Shown here in pieces: positions 14,594 to 18,179 of a stretch of DNA of 18,179 nucleotides. Under the pieces are notes generated by a model. It was not told where the DNA came from and made no database searches. It saw only the letters and a list, made by a program, of their open reading frames with translations. Location: positions 1-18,179 of the forward strand of contig CAAGIF010000036.1 in assembly GCA_900769845.1 (NCBI GenBank), in the 5' to 3' direction. Both the position numbers and the translations under genes were made by a program. Source of the DNA: an uncultured Oscillospiraceae bacterium. Its GTDB lineage: Bacteria; Bacillota_A; Clostridia; Oscillospirales; Oscillospiraceae. The first letter of the stretch is position 1, and every line of letters starts with the position of its first letter.

Positions 14594-14626
14594 AGGGCGC
14601 TGCCGCTATGGCGGCGCCCTGATTTT
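14594..14626 (+). terminator. Terminator or attenuating hairpin after alaS
   Basis: AGGGCGC(T)GCC and GGC(G)GCGCCCT form an 11-bp stem with one U-G pair and a 5-nt loop, followed by GATTTTG. The T tract is short, so partial read-through into comEC is likely, since comEC starts only 18 nt later and I see no promoter between. Confidence 0.75.
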
Positions 14627-14644
14627 GAAAAGGAGGCGGGATAT

Positions 14645-16885
14645 ATGCGTAGGCTGATGTGGTTTGCCCTCGGCTTTGGTGCAGCCTGCCTTCTTTGCGC
14701 TTATTTGTGGCTTACCGGCGGTGTATTCATGTCGGCATTGTTTGTTATGGCCGCCGGCATCGGGCTATTGCTGGCTTCAAAGCGGGTTTCCTGGCTGGGT
14801 TGTGCGGGTGTTTCGTTTCTTGGTATCGCCTTGGGATTATGCTGGTTTCAGTTTTACTGCGGCAATTATCTGAGCATAACAACGGAATTGGACGGCCGGA
14901 TTGCAGACACGACCGCCCGCTGTACGGATTTCAGTTATGAAACGGATTACGGTACAGCGGTGGAGGGCGTTTTATACCTGGAAGGGAAGCCCTACCGTGG
15001 GAAGTTCTATGTTAATGGAAAATATGATATGGAGCCCGGCGATGTGCTGGAGGGAAAATTCCGTTTTCGGATCACTACGCCCGACGGGGCGAAGGACGCT
15101 ACATCTCATCCGGGCAAGGGAATTTTTCTTCTTGCTTATCAGCAGGAAGATGTGACGCTAACCAAATTTGTGGAAGATCCGTCCTGGTCTGTTCCCGCCC
15201 GCCTCAGACGGTCGGTGCTTTCGCTGATCGACCGTCTTTTTCCAACGGATGCTGCGCCCTTTGCCAGGGCGCTGTTGCTGGGTGACCGTACCGGAATCGA
15301 TTATGAAACCAACACGGCATTCAAAATCTCCGGCATCAGTCATGTGATTGCCGTATCCGGTCTGCATATTACAATTCTATTTACCCTGATCAATATATTT
15401 TGCTTCAAGCGCAGATTCCTGGTAGCGTTTCTTGGCATACCTTCCCTGGCACTGTTTGCCGCGCTGGTTGGCTTCTCTCCGTCCGTCACGAGAGCTTGTA
15501 TCATGCACAGCCTGATGATCCTTGCCATGCTGTTCGACAGAGAATATGACGGACCGACAGAACTGGCTTTTGCCTGTCTTGTGATGATGGCATTTAACCC
15601 TCTGGTGGTAACATCGGTGAGTTTTCAGCTTTCTGTGGGCTGCATGATTGGCATTTTCCTGTTCCGGAAGAAAATCTACGATTGGTTCTGTGACAAACTA
15701 TCCTGCAAGGGGAAGGGAATCAAGGCCGGGTTTCAGAGAACCGTAGCAGGATCGGTTTCTGTTACCTTAAGCGCCATGACGGTAACTACGCCCCTTGTGG
15801 CGTATTATTTCGGCTGTGTCAGCCTGGTTGGAGTTCTTACCAATCTTCTGACTCTATGGGTGATCACCTATATTTTCTATGGGATTTTGATTGCCTGTCT
15901 GCTGGGATTTCTTTGGCCGGCGGTGGGAAGTGTGGTCGGCAGCATCGTGGCATGGCCGATCCGTTATGTTTTGATAACTGCCAAAGCCTTAGCATCTTTT
16001 CCGCTGGCTGCGGTATATACCCGCAGCGTGTACATCGTAGCATGGCTGGTATTTTGTTATCTTTTGCTGGCTGTGTTTCTTCTTAGCCGAAAGAAAAGAC
16101 CGGGTTTACTCCTTTGCTGCTGCGCCATCGGCCTTTGTTTGAGTCTTGCCGGCAGTTGGCTGGAGCCCATGACAGATTCCTGCCGGATGACGGTATTGAA
16201 TACAGGGCAGGGCCAGTGTATCCTGCTGCAGAGTGAGGGGAAGACCTATATGATTGACTGCGGCGGCAGCGATGATGAAGAAACGGCGGATCTTGCGGCT
16301 GAAACCCTGCTCAGCCAGGGAATCATGCGATTGGACGGTATTGTTCTGACTCATCTGGATCGCGATCACTCCGGTGGTCTTGCGTATCTGCTCAGCCGTA
16401 TCCCTGCGGACATTCTCTTTGTTCCCGGTTATTCCGATGACAGCGGTGTTCTTTGCGGGATCCATCAGCTCTGCCCGAATGTGGTGGGAATTCGTGAGGA
16501 TATCTGCCTGTCTTATGGAAATACGGAAGTGACTATCTATGCCCCTGTTGTTCCCGGAACGGGCAATGAAAGTAGTCTTGCGGTCTTGTTCCGGAAGGGA
16601 AACTGTGATATACTGATAACTGGAGACCGAAACGGATTCGGAGAGAGGATGCTTTTGCGTACTGCCCGGATTCCGGAGGTGGAAATCCTGGTTGCCGGCC
16701 ATCATGGCTCCAAGCATTCCACCGGCGAAGAACTGCTGGATGCGGTCAAGCCGGATATTGTGACCATCAGCGTTGGCGAGAATTATTACGGACATCCCGC
16801 GCCGGAACTTCTGGCGCGATTGGAAGCATATGGCTGTCTGGTTTATCGGACAGACCTGCATGGAAATTTGATTTTCAGGAGGTGA
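14645..16885 (+). CDS. comEC: ComEC/Rec2-type DNA-uptake channel protein
   Basis: ComEC is the membrane channel that brings single-stranded DNA into the cytoplasm during transformation. The 746-residue protein has the full family layout. First come N-terminal membrane helices (about 1-70) and an OB-like extracellular domain (about 75-185). The competence domain follows with many helices (about 205-500; signature VIAVSGLHIT). A C-terminal metallo-beta-lactamase-like domain (about 510-746) shows HLDRDH (570-575) and AGHHGSKH (684-691). The MBL domain start reads VLNTGQGQC where most have LDVGQGD, so two usually acidic positions are Asn and Gln. The ATG follows AGGAGG at 8 nt. holA begins 4 nt after the stop. 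Many sporulating clostridia carry comEC without proven transformation, so function in uptake is inferred. Confidence 0.95.
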   Translation: MRRLMWFALGFGAACLLCAYLWLTGGVFMSALFVMAAGIGLLLASKRVSWLGCAGVSFLGIALGLCWFQFYCGNYLSITTELDGRIADTTARCTDFSYETDYGTAVEGVLYLEGKPYRGKFYVNGKYDMEPGDVLEGKFRFRITTPDGAKDATSHPGKGIFLLAYQQEDVTLTKFVEDPSWSVPARLRRSVLSLIDRLFPTDAAPFARALLLGDRTGIDYETNTAFKISGISHVIAVSGLHITILFTLINIFCFKRRFLVAFLGIPSLALFAALVGFSPSVTRACIMHSLMILAMLFDREYDGPTELAFACLVMMAFNPLVVTSVSFQLSVGCMIGIFLFRKKIYDWFCDKLSCKGKGIKAGFQRTVAGSVSVTLSAMTVTTPLVAYYFGCVSLVGVLTNLLTLWVITYIFYGILIACLLGFLWPAVGSVVGSIVAWPIRYVLITAKALASFPLAAVYTRSVYIVAWLVFCYLLLAVFLLSRKKRPGLLLCCCAIGLCLSLAGSWLEPMTDSCRMTVLNTGQGQCILLQSEGKTYMIDCGGSDDEETADLAAETLLSQGIMRLDGIVLTHLDRDHSGGLAYLLSRIPADILFVPGYSDDSGVLCGIHQLCPNVVGIREDICLSYGNTEVTIYAPVVPGTGNESSLAVLFRKGNCDILITGDRNGFGERMLLRTARIPEVEILVAGHHGSKHSTGEELLDAVKPDIVTISVGENYYGHPAPELLARLEAYGCLVYRTDLHGNLIFRR

Positions 16886-16889
16886 CACC

Positions 16890-17936
16890 ATGGCAAAACA
16901 GGAAACAAAACCCAATGCGATACAGGAGCTTAAAGCTGCTATCCGCAGCAAGACCCTGGATCGTCTGTATATTTTCCATGGTGAAGAAGTTTTTCTACTG
17001 CACCATTACTTTGAGCAGATCCGTAAAGCGCTTCTGGATGATCTGACGGAGTCTTTCAATTTCCATAAACTAAATAATGAAACTTTTGATATCCAGGCCT
17101 TTGCTGACAGTGTGGAAGCCATGCCTATGATGGCGGAATTCACCCTGGTCCAGGTGGATGATGTGGATATGTTCAAGCTGCCGGAGGCAGACCGAAATAA
17201 GCTGGCAGAGATATTGTCGGATATTCCGGAGTATTGCACGGTGGTGTTTACCTATGAAACAGTTGTCTGGCATCCGGATAAGCGGCTGAAAAAGTTCTGG
17301 GCAGTACTGGATGAACATGCCAACCAGGTGGAGTTTGCCAAGCAAAGCCATCAGGATCTCATATCCTGGGTATCCCGGCATTTTCTTGCCCGACAGAAGC
17401 GAATCTCCAACGATCTGTGCGCTTATCTTATTGAGATCACAGGGGGGACTATGACGGCTCTTTCCGGGGAGATCAGCAAAATTTGCGCTTATTCCGGGGC
17501 AGGTGAGATTAAAAAATCCGATATCGACGCGGTGACGGAGCCGGTGTTGGATGCGGTTGTTTATCACATGACGGACTTCCTTGGCAAGGGGCAGTATGAT
17601 CTTGCCCTGCAAAAACTGCAGCATTTGCTGAAAATGCAGCAGGAGCCCCTTTCCATTCTTGGGGCCGTTGGCGGTCATTTTCGCAGAATTACCGCCGCAA
17701 GGATCCTGCTGGATAACGGCAAGACGGCTTCTGAACTTATGAAACTCTATAACATAACAGATTATCCTGCCCGGAAAACCATGGAATCTGCCCGGCGTTT
17801 CTCCCTGGAGTTCTGTCGGAAAGCTTCGGAATTGGTGCTGGAAACTGACCGGGGAATCAAGACCTCCCTGGATACACCTGATAGACTTTTGGAATTGCTG
17901 ATTCTTCAGCTTGCCCAGGAGGCTCGCCGTGGTTAA
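16890..17936 (+). CDS. holA: DNA polymerase III subunit delta
   Basis: HolA is the clamp-loader subunit that opens the beta sliding clamp at the replication fork. The 348-residue length is usual. The N-terminal domain has RLYIFHGEEVFLLHHYFEQI (about 25-44) and the acidic LVQVDDVDMF stretch; the second AAA+-like and helical collar domains continue to the end at LLELLILQLAQEARRG. It lacks a Walker A motif, as expected for delta. The ATG is preceded by AGGAGG, which overlaps the comEC stop region. holA next to comEC is a common Bacillota arrangement. Its last 8 nt overlap the next gene. Confidence 0.93.
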   Translation: MAKQETKPNAIQELKAAIRSKTLDRLYIFHGEEVFLLHHYFEQIRKALLDDLTESFNFHKLNNETFDIQAFADSVEAMPMMAEFTLVQVDDVDMFKLPEADRNKLAEILSDIPEYCTVVFTYETVVWHPDKRLKKFWAVLDEHANQVEFAKQSHQDLISWVSRHFLARQKRISNDLCAYLIEITGGTMTALSGEISKICAYSGAGEIKKSDIDAVTEPVLDAVVYHMTDFLGKGQYDLALQKLQHLLKMQQEPLSILGAVGGHFRRITAARILLDNGKTASELMKLYNITDYPARKTMESARRFSLEFCRKASELVLETDRGIKTSLDTPDRLLELLILQLAQEARRG

Positions 17937-18179
17937 GATCAGAGAAGCTATCGTTGTAGAGGGGCGTTATGATAAGAATACGCTGAGTCAGATCCTGGAT
18001 GCGACTATCTTTGAGACCAATGGATTTGGTCTGTTCAAGGATGCTGAGAAGATGTCCCTGCTGCGGCAAGTCGCCCGGACCCGGGGGCTTATTGTATTTA
18101 CAGACTCCGACGGCGCGGGATTTATGATTCGTAATCATTTGAAAAGCGCCATTGAATCACATTATTTGAAACATGCCTA
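17929..18179 (+). CDS. rnmV: Ribonuclease M5-like Toprim protein, 3'-truncated
   Basis: RNase M5 matures 5S rRNA in Bacillota by trimming its precursor with a Toprim catalytic domain. The visible 83 residues begin VVKIREAIVVEGRYDKNTLS and show the Toprim glutamate E11 (VVEG) and the D-x-D pair D59/D61 (FTDSDGAGF). The GTG start has AGGAGG 6 nt upstream and overlaps holA by 8 nt. The RYDKNTLSQILDATIFET stretch fits the DUF4093-bearing, Oscillospirales-type variant, but the part that would hold that domain is beyond the window. The gene is cut by the window end, with no sign of a stop. Confidence 0.85.
   Translation, partial: MVKIREAIVVEGRYDKNTLSQILDATIFETNGFGLFKDAEKMSLLRQVARTRGLIVFTDSDGAGFMIRNHLKSAIESHYLKHA

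Noticed and set aside
1..18179. CRISPR arrays, insertion sequences, prophage genes, tRNA or rRNA genes.
   Set aside because: No regular direct repeats, transposase, integrase or cloverleaf-like sequence was seen; the window is housekeeping and biosynthetic in character.

Overview
The window is a stretch of a spore-forming Bacillota (class Clostridia) chromosome, probably of the Oscillospiraceae/Ruminococcaceae kind. The spoIIIA sporulation genes, strong AGGAGG ribosome binding sites, an alaS T-box leader, an AsnA-type asparagine synthetase and a DUF4093/RNase M5-like Toprim protein all point that way. The lineage is inferred from gene content and protein character, not from a search. The first 19 bases match the 3' end of an Illumina TruSeq adapter, so the left edge is an untrimmed sequencing artefact and native sequence starts at about base 20.

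Layout. Bases 20-2235 (+): the end of the spoIIIA operon (spoIIIAE partial, spoIIIAF, spoIIIAG, spoIIIAH), which encodes parts of the mother cell-forespore channel. A perfect 30-bp palindrome (2241-2270) separates it from the convergent operon. Bases 2276-9535 (-): one tightly packed aromatic operon read right to left: promoter, leader peptide, attenuator, aroF (DAHP synthase), tyrA, aroB, aroA, aroC, chorismate mutase, an aroE-aroK fusion and aroQ. It holds all seven shikimate-pathway steps from PEP and erythrose-4-phosphate to chorismate, plus two further steps towards tyrosine. Most junctions overlap by 4 nt (ATGA), so translation is probably coupled.

Bases 9673-11645 (+): asnA and a degenerate adenylate-forming-enzyme-like protein of unknown function. 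Bases 11642-14581 (+): a near-consensus promoter, a T-box riboswitch and alaS. Bases 14645-18179 (+): comEC, holA and a partial RNase M5-like gene, running off the right end.

The most notable signal is in the short gap before aroF. A promoter with a perfect TATAAT -10 leads to a strong ribosome binding site and an unannotated 19-codon peptide, MILSLTAQYYWNYYFTLKK. Its core packs four Tyr, one Trp and one Phe into seven codons. A 10-bp hairpin has its 5' arm on the Tyr-Tyr-Phe codons, and a 9-bp terminator hairpin with a run of six T lies just before the aroF ribosome binding site. This is the architecture of ribosome-mediated transcription attenuation and could let one leader gauge all three aromatic amino acids before committing to the whole operon.
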